From positions 1 to 64,000 of the forward strand of contig JAQVDP010000018.1 in assembly GCA_028698335.1 (NCBI GenBank): DNA of 64,000 nt. Direction: 5' to 3'. The translations under genes and the position numbers were made by a program. This stretch comes from Nevskiales bacterium. Its GTDB lineage: Bacteria; Pseudomonadota; Gammaproteobacteria; Nevskiales; Nevskiaceae. Within the stretch, counting starts at the first letter, position 1; every line of letters begins with the position of its first letter. This document shows, in pieces, positions 1 through 9,319 of this stretch. Under the pieces are notes generated by a model. The model did not search any database, was not told the DNA's origin, and saw only the letters and a list, made by a program, of their open reading frames with translations.

Positions 1-318
1 CTTGATCAGCGGGTGGTCCCGCAGCTGCTGTTCGGCCCCAGCCAGAAAGAAGCTCGTGCTCAAGATCCGCTCCCGTCAATGTGATGCCTCATTGTCCGAA
101 ATCAGAAGGGGTTATGCAGCGGTCTCATCTTGGAAGTCTCCGCTTCGAGTGGAGTCCGATTGCACCTGCCCCGCGGCTGACGGCGTCCCGGATCTTGCGG
201 ATATGAGCGAGCGCCGGTACGGGTGCCGGTTGCGCACGCGACCAGCCCACGGCGATGATTCGAAATCGATCGGCGCCGCCGGCAGCGCACGCCGGTCACC
301 CCGCCCGGGAGATCGACG
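1..318. other. Left window edge, no recognised gene
   Basis: No reading frame here has recognisable protein character. On the minus strand a frame stays open from a TTG at 63-61 to the edge; it is preceded by a GGGAG-like ribosome site and could be the first 21 residues of a leftward gene (starting MSTSFFLAGAEQQLRD). That is too short to identify or to call. The remainder would be the upstream region of the small gene at 319; I see no clear promoter, palindrome or terminator in it. Confidence 0.4.
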
Positions 319-528
319 ATGAGCAAGGTGGTCAGCCTCAACAAGTTCCGCAAGCGCAAGGCGCGCGAGGATGCCGACAAGCAGGCGGCCGAGAACCGCG
401 TCCGCTTCGGCCGAACCAAGGCCCAGAAGCAGCGGGACGCCGCCGAGGCCGACGAAGCCCGGCGCCGTCTCGACCAGCTGCAGCGGGAGCGCGAACGCCG
501 GGACGATCACGACGACGCCCAGCAGTAG
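319..528 (+). CDS. DUF4169 family small basic protein
   Basis: This encodes a 69-residue, highly charged protein. The N-terminus (VSLNKFRKRKAR) and the central ENRVRFGRTKAQK segment match the DUF4169 family, whose members are about 60 residues long, carry an invariant N-R-x-R-F-G-R-T-K core and have no known function. The second half is Asp/Glu/Arg-rich and probably helical or disordered. The ATG is supported by GGGAG eight bases upstream. The gene ends 30 bases from the end of the convergent diguanylate cyclase gene. The family call is firm; the role is unknown. Confidence 0.75.
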   Translation: MSKVVSLNKFRKRKAREDADKQAAENRVRFGRTKAQKQRDAAEADEARRRLDQLQRERERRDDHDDAQQ

Positions 529-558
529 ACCGTCGACGCCGCTCCGGATCCGACGGCG

Positions 559-2286
559 TCAGACGCTCGCGGCGGCTTCCATGACCTGATTGCGGCCGCC
601 GGACTTGGCGCGATACATCGCGCGGTCGGCCTGCTCGATCGTCTGCTCCGGAGCCTGCCCGCTGCGATGGCGGGCCAGACCGATACTGAGCGTCAGACGT
701 GTCCCGTCCGCATCGACCGGGATGCCGCGCGAGGCCACTGCCGCCCGCAGGGTTTCGGCGATCGAGCGGGCTTCGGCGCTGCCGCTGACCGCAAGGGCCG
801 CAACGAACTCCTCGCCGCCGTAGCGACAGACGAGCCCTGCCGTCTTCGGCACGACGCTGCGCATCATCGAAGCCACCGCGACCAGCGCCTCGTCACCGGC
901 ACGGTGCCCGAACTGATCATTGAGCGACTTGAAGCGATCCAGGTCGACGAACATGACGTACACCCGCTGCGCACCCGCGGTCGCGGATCTGAACAGGCCC
1001 TCGAACTGATCCTCCCAGGCACGCCGGTTGAGCAGGCCGGTCAGCGGATCGGTCATCGACAGCTGCTGTGCGAACTGGAAACGGCGACGGTGCGCCAGCT
1101 CGCGGTCGGCGAGCCCGACCGCCAGCACCAGCCCTTCGAATGCACCGGCCACCAGCAGCGAGTCGTTGAGCCAGCGCCAGGCGGCGAATGCGCCCGACGC
1201 CTGCATCGAGCTGGCAAAGGTCACCGCCATCAGCGGCAGCCAGCCGATCAGAAAATAGGCGCCGTAACGCGACCCGCGTATCCACACGATCAATGCCGCG
1301 AGCGGCAACAGCAGCGCACCGACCGCCAGCAACGGATTGACGAGCGCACGCGCCAGCAGCATCGGCTGCTCGAACGGCAGCATGCCCGCCCCCAGCACCG
1401 CGCCGAACGCAACGACGTAACCCAGGATCAGCTGCCGCGTGCGCGGCGAGAAGTGCGCCATCCGGGTGAAATCGATCAGGAACAGACAGGCGCTGATCAC
1501 GCTGACCACCGTTACCAGCTTGCCGACGATCCCGACCCACTCCGCCCATGCCTGCCACCGCAGCACGGTGAACAGGTATCCGCTGGAGATCGCTTCGAGC
1601 ACGATGAAACAACCCAGATACAGCGCGTAGAACAGATATGCGCGGTCGCGCAGGATCGCCAGAAACACCAGGGCGGTCAGCGCCATCATCGTCATCGCCG
1701 CCAGGCAGGCGCTGGCGAGCGCCACCCACAGCGCATTGCGCTGCAGATATTCGCCCAGCGGCTCGACGCTCAGCGTCACCCCCGGCGCATGCGCAGGATA
1801 CGGCGCCAGATACAGGTCCAGAGGGGCGGCGCCGGGCAGATCCGCCGGCAGTTCGAACACCGGCGCGCCGATCCCGCCGAGGCCCGCCGAGCGCGCCCGG
1901 GCGATGTCGCCTACCATGGGTTCGGCCCGGCCGGGAACATGCAGGTAGACCGCCCCGAACACGACCCGCTCGACCACCAGGACCAGCGGTCCCTCAGGCC
2001 AGGCTCCGGAGGCCGGCTGCAGGCGCAGCCAGGCTCCGTCCGGATTGCGCTGCACCGGTTCGACCCGATTCGGATCGAACGGCACGAAGCGGCCCGCCGC
2101 ATCAGGGTCCTGCGGCGATGCCAGCGGTTCGGCGGGCTCCCAGCGCGACGCCTCCAGCGGAATCGGGGCCGCCCACGCCGCGGTCGCGAACAGTCCCCAC
2201 AGCACCGCGAATACGGTGCAGCCGAGCCCCGCCCGCCCACGACCGGCGAGCCCGGAAAATCGCATCATGCGCAGTGGCCCGGACAT
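559..2286 (-). CDS. Membrane diguanylate cyclase with 7TMR-DISM-type sensor
   Basis: A 575-residue protein predicted to make cyclic di-GMP from two GTP at the inner membrane. It has an N-terminal signal or anchor (about residues 18-40, ending ATAAWAAP), a periplasmic beta-rich domain of roughly 150 residues of the 7TMR-DISM extracellular type, seven closely packed hydrophobic segments (about 185-400) and a C-terminal GGDEF domain. The active-site GGEEF is at residues 490-494, preceded by RY. The product-inhibition I-site (RxxD before the motif) reads KTAG, so feedback inhibition is probably lost. The frame is open up to 2385, but the ATG at 2286 puts the signal sequence at the N-terminus and is preferred. 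The ligand is unknown. Confidence 0.85.
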   Translation of the reverse strand: MSGPLRMMRFSGLAGRGRAGLGCTVFAVLWGLFATAAWAAPIPLEASRWEPAEPLASPQDPDAAGRFVPFDPNRVEPVQRNPDGAWLRLQPASGAWPEGPLVLVVERVVFGAVYLHVPGRAEPMVGDIARARSAGLGGIGAPVFELPADLPGAAPLDLYLAPYPAHAPGVTLSVEPLGEYLQRNALWVALASACLAAMTMMALTALVFLAILRDRAYLFYALYLGCFIVLEAISSGYLFTVLRWQAWAEWVGIVGKLVTVVSVISACLFLIDFTRMAHFSPRTRQLILGYVVAFGAVLGAGMLPFEQPMLLARALVNPLLAVGALLLPLAALIVWIRGSRYGAYFLIGWLPLMAVTFASSMQASGAFAAWRWLNDSLLVAGAFEGLVLAVGLADRELAHRRRFQFAQQLSMTDPLTGLLNRRAWEDQFEGLFRSATAGAQRVYVMFVDLDRFKSLNDQFGHRAGDEALVAVASMMRSVVPKTAGLVCRYGGEEFVAALAVSGSAEARSIAETLRAAVASRGIPVDADGTRLTLSIGLARHRSGQAPEQTIEQADRAMYRAKSGGRNQVMEAAASV

Positions 2287-2397
2287 GGCCTGATCGTAGC
2301 GGCAACGCCGTCCCGATTCGCGGCCTTGGTCCTGTTCGGTCGCCGGGCGTGGGCGAACGGCGCCACCGGTCCGCCAGCCGTCCACTGGCGAGCGCGT

Positions 2398-2985
2398 TCA
2401 ACGCCGGCGGCGCGCACTCCGCCGCCAGTGACGGATCACCGCGAAGCCGCCGAACAGGCCGCCGAGGTGGGCGAAATGGGCGACTCCCGACATCGTGCCA
2501 CTGAAGCCCGCGTAGAGTTCGAATGCCGCATAGAGGGTCACGAACAGGGGCGCCGGCAATGGGATCGGCGGAAACAGCAGCATCACGATCCGCCGCGGAT
2601 ACAGCATCGCGAACGCCGCGAGCAGCCCGAACAGTCCACCGGATGCGCCGACCGTCGGCACCGGGTCGCCGAAGCCGGTGGCGACGAGCTGCGTGATCGC
2701 AGCCGACAGCACACTGGCGATGTACAGCATCGCGAAGCGCTCCGAGCCGATGGCACGCTCGACCTCGCGTCCGAACATCCACACGCCGAACATGTTGACG
2801 AACAGGTGCAGCACGCCACCATGCAGGAACGCGCTGGTCACGACCTGCCAGAACTCGAAACCTGCCCCCAGCGGCCACAGCGCGAAGTGCTGGATCAGAC
2901 CGTCGCGCGTCTGCAGCTGCAGCCCGAAAACCAGGATGTTGGCGACCAGCAGAACGTAAGTGACGGGCGTGGGTCTCATGCGCAA
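2398..2985 (-). CDS. Rhomboid family intramembrane serine protease
   Basis: A 195-residue polytopic membrane protein with about six transmembrane helices, the basic bacterial rhomboid layout. The catalytic serine lies in GASGG (Ser115), and the partner histidine is in the later HFAHLGG segment (His170/His173). The loop-1 signature W-x-x-x-T-x-x-F-L-H-G and the HLFVNMFGVWMFG helix are also present. Rhomboids cleave membrane-anchored substrates inside the bilayer; the substrate here is unknown. The C-terminus is strongly basic (RRSARRRR). It lies between the diguanylate cyclase and cysS on the same strand, with gaps of about 110 and 64 bases, so an operon is possible but not required. The second ATG, two codons in, is an alternative start. 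Confidence 0.88.
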   Translation of the reverse strand: MRMRPTPVTYVLLVANILVFGLQLQTRDGLIQHFALWPLGAGFEFWQVVTSAFLHGGVLHLFVNMFGVWMFGREVERAIGSERFAMLYIASVLSAAITQLVATGFGDPVPTVGASGGLFGLLAAFAMLYPRRIVMLLFPPIPLPAPLFVTLYAAFELYAGFSGTMSGVAHFAHLGGLFGGFAVIRHWRRSARRRR

Positions 2986-3049
2986 GGCGTGACCGGTGGC
3001 ATCAGCCGCTCACCATAACCGCTCATCCCGCGGCTGTCGTCGGTACACG

Positions 3050-4429
3050 TCAGGCGTAGCGCCAACGCTGGCCGTCCTTGGAGTCCTCGACCAGCACGCC
3101 GCGCGCCTTGAGATCGTCGCGGATGCGGTCGGATTCGGCCCACTGCTTGTTGGCGCGGGCGTCGGCGCGCTGCGCCAGCAGCGCTTCGATCTCCCCGGCA
3201 TCGGGACGATCGCCGTCGACCTGCGGCGCCCACGCGAACCAGTCCTCCGGCGCCTGCTGCAGCAGGCCGAGCAGCAGGCCCGCATCGAGCATCTGCGCCT
3301 TGAGCTGGGCCTTCTCGACCGGATCGGTGGCCTTGTTGGCGCGACGCGCCAGCTCGAACAGCTCGGCCAGCGCCATCGGCGTGTTGAGATCGTCCTCCAG
3401 CGCCGCGACGAAGGCCGCCGGCGCGGTCACGCCGTCCGCCGGCGCGACGTCGCCCAGATCGCGCAGGGCACCGTACAGACGGTCCAGCTTCTTGCGCGCC
3501 TCGGACACGACCTCGTCGGTCCAGTCGACCGGCTGGCGGTAGTGGCCGGTCAGCAGCACCAGCCGGATTGCCTCGCCCGGCACCGTCTTCAGCAACTCAT
3601 GCACCAGCAGCACGTTGCCGATCGACTTCGACATCTTCTGGCTGTCGACGTTGAGGAAGCCGTTGTGCATCCAGTAACGCGCGAAGACCTTGCCGCCGTG
3701 CGAGCAGGTCGACTGCGCGATCTCGTTCTCGTGATGCGGGAACACCAGATCGATACCGCCGCCGTGGATGTCGATGGTCTCGCCGAGCAGCGCCTCTGCC
3801 ATCGCCGAGCATTCGATGTGCCAGCCGGGACGGCCCCGCCCCCACGGCGAATCCCAGCCCGGCTGGTCGTCGGCCGACGGTTTCCACAGCACGAAGTCGC
3901 CGGCGTGCTTCTTGTACGGCGCCACCTCGATGCGCGCCCCGGCCATCAGCGCCTGCTCGTCGCGCTTGGACAGCCTGCCGTAACCGTCGAAACTCAGCGT
4001 CTCGAACATCACGTGCCCCTGCGCCTCGTAGGCGTGGCCGGACGCGATCAGGCGCTGGATCATGTCGATGATCGCCGGCAGATGCTCGGTCACGCGCGGC
4101 GTGTGGTCGGCCGGCAGCACGCCGAGTGCGGCCATGTCCTCGAAGTAGATCTTGGCGAACCGGTCGGTGATCACGCGGATGTCGACGCCTTCCTTGGCCG
4201 CCGCGGCGTTGATCTTGTCGTCGATGTCGGTGATGTTGCGGACATAGTCGACCTGCGGATAACGCCGCCGCAACACCCGCGCCAGCACGTCGAACACCAC
4301 CGCCGGCCGCGCGTTGCCGATGTGCGCGTAGCTGTAGACCGTCGGCCCGCAGACGTACATGGTGACCCGCTGCGGGTCGAGGGGAACGAACTCTTCTTTC
4401 TGTCCGGAAAGGGTGTTGTGAAGCTGCAT
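3050..4429 (-). CDS. cysS: Cysteinyl-tRNA synthetase
   Basis: This 459-residue class I aminoacyl-tRNA synthetase charges tRNA-Cys in the cytoplasm and has the normal length for bacterial CysRS. The HIGH-type motif is HIGN (residues 36-39) and KMSKS is at 265-269. The zinc ligands that discriminate cysteine from serine are visible: Cys28 in MYVCGPT, Cys207 in HIECSAM, and His232 and Glu236 in PHHENE. The C-terminal DALR-like helical region and the short basic end (GQRWRYA) are complete. The ATG at 4429 starts the family-typical sequence MQLHNTLSG. The gene stands alone between the efflux operon and the rhomboid gene. Confidence 0.97.
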   Translation of the reverse strand: MQLHNTLSGQKEEFVPLDPQRVTMYVCGPTVYSYAHIGNARPAVVFDVLARVLRRRYPQVDYVRNITDIDDKINAAAAKEGVDIRVITDRFAKIYFEDMAALGVLPADHTPRVTEHLPAIIDMIQRLIASGHAYEAQGHVMFETLSFDGYGRLSKRDEQALMAGARIEVAPYKKHAGDFVLWKPSADDQPGWDSPWGRGRPGWHIECSAMAEALLGETIDIHGGGIDLVFPHHENEIAQSTCSHGGKVFARYWMHNGFLNVDSQKMSKSIGNVLLVHELLKTVPGEAIRLVLLTGHYRQPVDWTDEVVSEARKKLDRLYGALRDLGDVAPADGVTAPAAFVAALEDDLNTPMALAELFELARRANKATDPVEKAQLKAQMLDAGLLLGLLQQAPEDWFAWAPQVDGDRPDAGEIEALLAQRADARANKQWAESDRIRDDLKARGVLVEDSKDGQRWRYA

Positions 4430-4502
4430 GGTGCTGGGCTACCGGCCGAAAAACGCGCTGAAGGATACCCCAGCAGGCGCCCCGATGCGGCCCCGGTGCG
4501 GC

Positions 4503-5945
4503 TCAGCCCCTGGGGGCCGGCGCCGGCACCGGCGCCGCCCAGCCACCCCCCAGCGCCTTGACCAGTTGTGCGGTGGCGTTGAGCTGGGCAAGTTGCGCCT
4601 GGACCAGCGTGTCCTCGGAACTGAGCCGGCTGCGCTGGCTGTCGAGCACGGTCAGCAGATCGACCGCACCGGCGTCGTACTGCACCCGGGCCAGACGATA
4701 GGTCTCGCGCGCGGCCTCCGCAGTCTGCGCCAGCAGCGCGGTGCGGCTGCGGCTGGTCTCCAGCAGCGACAGGCTGTCCTCGACTTCCTGCAGCCCGGTC
4801 AGGACCGTCTGCGCGTAGCTCGCGACCAGTTCCTCGCGCACCGCCTTGCTGTATGCCAGCTGCGCCTGCAGGCGCCCGCCGCTGAAGATCGTCTGCGCCA
4901 GCGACGCGGCCAGCGACGCCAGCGTTGCCGATCCGCCGCCGATCAGGCCGGTGGCCGCGGCCGATGCCGACACGTCGACTCCCGGCAGCAGCGCCGCCCG
5001 CGCGGCGCCGATGTCCGCCTCGGCCGCGATCAGACGGGCCTCGGCGATGCGCACGTCCGGGCGCCGCACCAGCAACTGCGCCGGCTGCCCGGGATCGACC
5101 GCCGGCAGCGCGAGCCCGGCCAGCGTCCCGGCCTGCAACGCCAGTGACGCCGGCGGCTGGCCCAGCAGCACCGCCAGCGCGTGCCGCGTCTCGCGCAGGC
5201 TCTGGACCAGGCTCGGCACCTGCGCCTCGATCCCCAGCAGCGTCGCCCGCTGCTGTGCGATTTCCAGCGCCGTCGCCGCGCCGTTGTCGTAACGCACCTG
5301 CACCAGCCGCATCAACTCGCGCGCCGCGTCGAGATTGTCGCGGGCGATGCGCAGACGGTCGCTCAGCGCCAGGTACTGGAAGTAGGCGGTCGCGACGTCG
5401 GCCTGCAGGACCAGCGCCACCGATTCGTGGCTGTAGCGCGCCGCCGCCAGGTCGGCATCGGCCGCGGTCGTCGCGGCACGATTGGCACCCCACAGGTCGA
5501 GCTCGTAGGCGACCGAGACAGCGGCCTGCCCGTCTTCCGAGGTCGTCGTCACGCCGTCGGCGCGACGGCGGTCATGCGACGCCGAGGCACTCAGGCCGGC
5601 GCTCGGCAGCAGCGCCGAACGCGCGCTGCGCAGCGACGCCCGTGCCTGCTCGATCCGGCTCAGCGAAGCCGCCAGATCGCGGTTCGCCGCCAGCGCCGTC
5701 TGGATCAACCGGTCGAGCTCGGCGCTGTCGTAGGCCCGCCACCATTGCGTCGCCGGAACCTCCGCCTGTGCGGTGGTCCCGGTCGCCCACTGCGCCGGCA
5801 CGGTGACGTCCGGCCGCTGGTGCTGCGGGACCAGACTGCAGGCCGCAAACCATGGCAGCGCCAGCGCCGCCAGCATGCGCGCGGGCCGTCGGCGTAGCCA
5901 CTTCGACGAAGACTGTGCTGCGGGTTTCATCCTGAACATCCTCAC
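4503..5945 (-). CDS. RND/MacAB-type outer-membrane efflux lipoprotein (NodT family)
   Basis: A 480-residue outer-membrane factor of the TolC/OprM superfamily. It forms the trimeric channel through which an inner-membrane pump and its adaptor expel substrate. Its N-terminus is a basic signal region followed by FAAC (Cys36), a likely lipidation site, then the family-typical SLVPQHQRPDV. Two tandem OEP repeats of amphipathic helices follow (about 60-260 and 270-460). It is the last gene of the macA-macB operon. Its GTG start overlaps the macB stop as GTGA; an ATG two codons further in is an alternative. The substrate cannot be told from sequence. Confidence 0.9.
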   Translation of the reverse strand: MRMFRMKPAAQSSSKWLRRRPARMLAALALPWFAACSLVPQHQRPDVTVPAQWATGTTAQAEVPATQWWRAYDSAELDRLIQTALAANRDLAASLSRIEQARASLRSARSALLPSAGLSASASHDRRRADGVTTTSEDGQAAVSVAYELDLWGANRAATTAADADLAAARYSHESVALVLQADVATAYFQYLALSDRLRIARDNLDAARELMRLVQVRYDNGAATALEIAQQRATLLGIEAQVPSLVQSLRETRHALAVLLGQPPASLALQAGTLAGLALPAVDPGQPAQLLVRRPDVRIAEARLIAAEADIGAARAALLPGVDVSASAAATGLIGGGSATLASLAASLAQTIFSGGRLQAQLAYSKAVREELVASYAQTVLTGLQEVEDSLSLLETSRSRTALLAQTAEAARETYRLARVQYDAGAVDLLTVLDSQRSRLSSEDTLVQAQLAQLNATAQLVKALGGGWAAPVPAPAPRG

Positions 5946-7903
5946 TCCGAAGCCAGCGCGACGACCGGATCCATGTGGGCGGCCTTGCGCGCCGGCAGGT
6001 AGCCGAACACCAGCCCGGTCAGCACGGCGGAACTGAACGCCAGTACCGCCGGCAGCGTGGTGAACGCGATGCTGGTACCGAAGGCCTCCAGCACCATGCC
6101 GATGACGATGCCGAGCACGACGCCGACGACACCGCCGATGCCGCAGACGACCAGCGCCTCGGTATTGAACTGCAGCAGGATGCTGTTGCGGCGCGCGCCG
6201 GTGGCCATGCGCAGGCCGATCTCGCGGGTCCGCTCGGAGACGTTGACCAGCATGATGTTCATCACCCCAATGCCGCCGACCAGCAGCGAGATCGCCGCAA
6301 CCGCGCCGAGCATCACCGTCAGCGTGTTCTGGGTCGACTCGATCGTCTCCATCAGCGAGGCGGTGCTGCGCACCTGGAAGTCCTCGGTCCCGTGGCGCTG
6401 CAGCAGCAATTGCTCGATCCGCGCCTGGGTCGCGTCGGCCACATCGGCGGACGCGACCTTGACGTTGAGCGAACTCAGGTAGCGCTTGCCGAACAGGCGC
6501 ATGAAACCCGTCGACAGCGGCACCAGGGCGACGTCATCCATGTCCGACCCGAAGGCATTGGCGCCCTTGGGCGCGAGCACGCCGATGACCTCGAACGGAA
6601 CATTGCCGATCAGGACATAGCGGCCGACCGGCGCCTCGCCGTTCGGGAACAGGTTGCTCGCGACCGTCTTGCCGAGCACGACGACCGCCGCATAGCTGTC
6701 GATGTCGTCCTGGGTCAGGAAGCTGCCGTCGGCGATCTGCCAGTCCTGGGTGTAGCGGTAACCGGGCCACGCTCCGTAGACCGTCGTCCGGTAGTCGACG
6801 CTGCCGTAGCGCAGGGTCGCGCTGCCACGGCGCTCGGGCGATACATAGGCGACGTTGTCCAGCTCGGCAACGGCGGTGGCGTCCTCCGGAACCAGGGTCG
6901 CCAGATCGCCGCTGGGACGCTGCCCCGGCGCGCCGGGGCGGACCAGCAGCAGATTGCTGCCCATCGACTCGATCCGCTGCAGGATCTCCTGCTTGCTGCC
7001 GTTGCCGATCGCCAGCATCGTCACCACGGCGGCCACACCGATCACCACGCCGAGCAGGGTCAGCGCGCTGCGGAACAGATTCGCGCGCAGCGAGCGCAGC
7101 GCCATCTTCACCGCCTCCGCCAGATCCGGCAGCCAGTCCGGATGCCGGCCGTTCGCCGCCGGCAGCGCGGTCCGGACCGGCGGCAGCGCCGGACCGCTGT
7201 CGCTGACGACGCGGCCGTCCTTGAGCTGGATCGTGCGCTGCGCATGTGCGGCGACTTCGGCGTCGTGCGTGATCAGCACGATCGTGTGTCCCTCGGCGTG
7301 CAGGTCGCGCAGCAGCGCCAGCACCTCGGCACCGCTGCGGCTGTCGAGCGCGCCGGTCGGCTCGTCGGCGAGGATGACTTCGGCGCCGTTGACCAGCGCG
7401 CGGGCAATCGAGACGCGCTGCTGTTGCCCGCCCGACAACTGGTTGGGCTTGTGCTGCAGGCGCTCCCCCAGTCCGAGCCGGCCCAGCAACTGGCTCGCGC
7501 GCTCGGTACGCTGGCGTTTGCTGCGTCCGGCGTAGATCGCCGGCAGTTCGACGTTCTCGGACGCCGACACCGACGCCAGCAGGTTGTAGCGCTGGAAGAT
7601 GAAGCCGAAGGTGTCGCGCCGCAGCGCGGCCAGATCGTCCGACGGCATTTCCGCGACGTTGCGACCGCGCACGCGGTACTCGCCGAGGGTCGGCCGGTCC
7701 AGACAGCCGACGATGTTCATCAGCGTCGATTTGCCCGACCCCGACTGCCCCATGATCGCGACGAACTCGCCGGCGCGGATGTCGAGACTGACGTCGTCGA
7801 GCGCGCGCAGTTCGCCGGCCCCGCTGCGGTAGATCTTGCTGACGCCGGTCAGCCGGATCAGCGGCGGTTCGTCCCGTCCGGAACCGGTCACGGCCGCGCT
7901 CAC
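5942..7903 (-). CDS. macB: MacB-type ABC exporter, ATP-binding/permease protein
   Basis: A 653-residue fused half-transporter of the MacB class: an N-terminal nucleotide-binding domain, one transmembrane helix, a periplasmic MacB_PCD domain and three C-terminal FtsX-type helices. Walker A is GQSGSGKST (52-60), the signature is LSGGQ (156-160) and Walker B is VILADEP (176-182). The first helix is near residue 280 and the FtsX segment lies at about 525-640. Such proteins work by mechanotransmission, pushing substrate from the periplasm through a TolC-type channel. Relatives export macrolides, siderophores or lipopeptides; the substrate here is undetermined. The GTG start overlaps the macA stop by four bases (GTGA). 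Confidence 0.93.
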   Translation of the reverse strand: MSAAVTGSGRDEPPLIRLTGVSKIYRSGAGELRALDDVSLDIRAGEFVAIMGQSGSGKSTLMNIVGCLDRPTLGEYRVRGRNVAEMPSDDLAALRRDTFGFIFQRYNLLASVSASENVELPAIYAGRSKRQRTERASQLLGRLGLGERLQHKPNQLSGGQQQRVSIARALVNGAEVILADEPTGALDSRSGAEVLALLRDLHAEGHTIVLITHDAEVAAHAQRTIQLKDGRVVSDSGPALPPVRTALPAANGRHPDWLPDLAEAVKMALRSLRANLFRSALTLLGVVIGVAAVVTMLAIGNGSKQEILQRIESMGSNLLLVRPGAPGQRPSGDLATLVPEDATAVAELDNVAYVSPERRGSATLRYGSVDYRTTVYGAWPGYRYTQDWQIADGSFLTQDDIDSYAAVVVLGKTVASNLFPNGEAPVGRYVLIGNVPFEVIGVLAPKGANAFGSDMDDVALVPLSTGFMRLFGKRYLSSLNVKVASADVADATQARIEQLLLQRHGTEDFQVRSTASLMETIESTQNTLTVMLGAVAAISLLVGGIGVMNIMLVNVSERTREIGLRMATGARRNSILLQFNTEALVVCGIGGVVGVVLGIVIGMVLEAFGTSIAFTTLPAVLAFSSAVLTGLVFGYLPARKAAHMDPVVALASE

Positions 7904-9105
7904 AGCCGCGGCATCATCGGCGGCCGGCCGCCGTTGCGCTGCGCGCCGGTTGCGGCGGCTGCGGCACCATTGACGAGAACATGCTCGCCGACCTCGAGGC
8001 CGGACACGACCTCGGCGGTCGTGCGATTGCTGACCCCGATGGTGACGCTGCGCGGCTCGGTCTTCTTGCCGGCCAGCACGGTGGCGCGATAGGTCCCGCC
8101 CTCGCCCGGACTCAGCGCGTTGATCGGCACCAGCGGCACGTCACGGGCCTCGCCGAGCACGAAGAACACCTGGACGGTCATCGACGGCAGCAGCAGCTGT
8201 TCGGCATTGTCGACGTCGATCAGCACGTTGTAGAGCACGACGTCGTTCTCGATCTCCGGCGTCGGCTGGACCTGACGGACCTTGCCGCGCCAGCGCCGTC
8301 CCGACATCCCCAGCGTGGTGAAGTACGCCGGCATGCCGACCTTGATCCTGTTGACGTCGGCCTCCGCGACCTCGGCCCAGACCGTCATCACGTCGAGGTT
8401 GGCCACCTGCACGATCACCGGCGCCGACTGCGAGGCGTTCACCGTCTGGCCCTCGAGACTGGTCTGCGACACGACCGTCCCGGCCATCGGCGCGTAGATC
8501 TTGGTGTAGCCGAGATTCGCCAGATCGCCCTCGAGGGTCGCCTCGGCCGCATCGATCTGCGCCTCGAGCGCCGCCACCGCGGCGCGGGCCACCTTCAGAT
8601 CGGCCCGGGACTGCTCGACCGTCTCCTGACTGACCGCGCGCTCGGCGGCCATGCGCTGATTGCGCGCCGCCTGCTGCGCCGCGCGCTCGGCCTCGGCCTG
8701 CCGCTGCAGCAGCTGCGCGTGCAGGCTGTTGAGCGTCGCCCGATCGTTGCGAACGGTCGATTCGAACCGCGTCGGGTCGATCTCCGCGATCAGATCACCC
8801 TTGGCCACGCGCTGTCCGATCTCGACGTGCACCTTCTGCAATTGCCCGGATACCTGGGTGCCGACGTCGACGTACTCCTTCGGCTGCAGCGACCCGACCG
8901 CGGTGACGGTCTTCTCGATGTCCCCGCGTTCGACCATCACCGTGGCCGGCGCGGCATCCGCGTCGCGACCCGCGCCCCACCACCACAGGGCCAGCGCCGC
9001 CAGCAGCGCCGTCGCTGCCAGGGCCAGCATTACGCGCAGCCAGCGGGCGCGCGGCGGGCGCGGGGGATGGGCCGGCGAGCGGCTGTCGTCTGCGGATGGC
9101 GTCAT
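7900..9105 (-). CDS. macA: MacA-type periplasmic adaptor (membrane fusion) protein
   Basis: A 401-residue membrane-fusion protein linking MacB to the outer-membrane channel. A short basic cytoplasmic end and one transmembrane helix (about 21-43, ending WWWGAG) precede a biotinyl-lipoyl-like half (VERGDIEKTVTAVGSLQPKEYV). A long coiled-coil hairpin rich in Ala, Glu and Arg follows, then the second lipoyl half (GYTKIYAPMAGTVV), a beta-barrel and a membrane-proximal domain. The frame is open to 9252, but the ATG at 9105 with AACAGG upstream fits the short N-terminus of the family. It is first in a three-gene operon with macB and the outer-membrane factor. The 9106-9319 gap is shared with the divergent hydrolase gene. 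Confidence 0.92.
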   Translation of the reverse strand: MTPSADDSRSPAHPPRPPRARWLRVMLALAATALLAALALWWWGAGRDADAAPATVMVERGDIEKTVTAVGSLQPKEYVDVGTQVSGQLQKVHVEIGQRVAKGDLIAEIDPTRFESTVRNDRATLNSLHAQLLQRQAEAERAAQQAARNQRMAAERAVSQETVEQSRADLKVARAAVAALEAQIDAAEATLEGDLANLGYTKIYAPMAGTVVSQTSLEGQTVNASQSAPVIVQVANLDVMTVWAEVAEADVNRIKVGMPAYFTTLGMSGRRWRGKVRQVQPTPEIENDVVLYNVLIDVDNAEQLLLPSMTVQVFFVLGEARDVPLVPINALSPGEGGTYRATVLAGKKTEPRSVTIGVSNRTTAEVVSGLEVGEHVLVNGAAAAATGAQRNGGRPPMMPRL

Positions 9106-9319
9106 CGGGACCTGTTCCGATTCGTGGCGATGCGGCCCGGAAGCGCATCCGGACCTCGTTCCCATAGTGTGCCCCGATAACGGGTCGCGAATTCTGTGGA
9201 TTTTGTGCATTCGTGGCGTCAGCGCCCTGCCACACCGGCGCGCTCGGTCCATCCCGCCGCCGCGCCCGCGGGTATCCTAGGGCGATACCGCAAGGCCACC
9301 GAAGATCGAGTTGACGCGC

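Noticed and set aside
667..3018. 783-residue open frame over the diguanylate cyclase and rhomboid genes
   Set aside because: Spans two unrelated genes on the other strand and has shadow-type composition.
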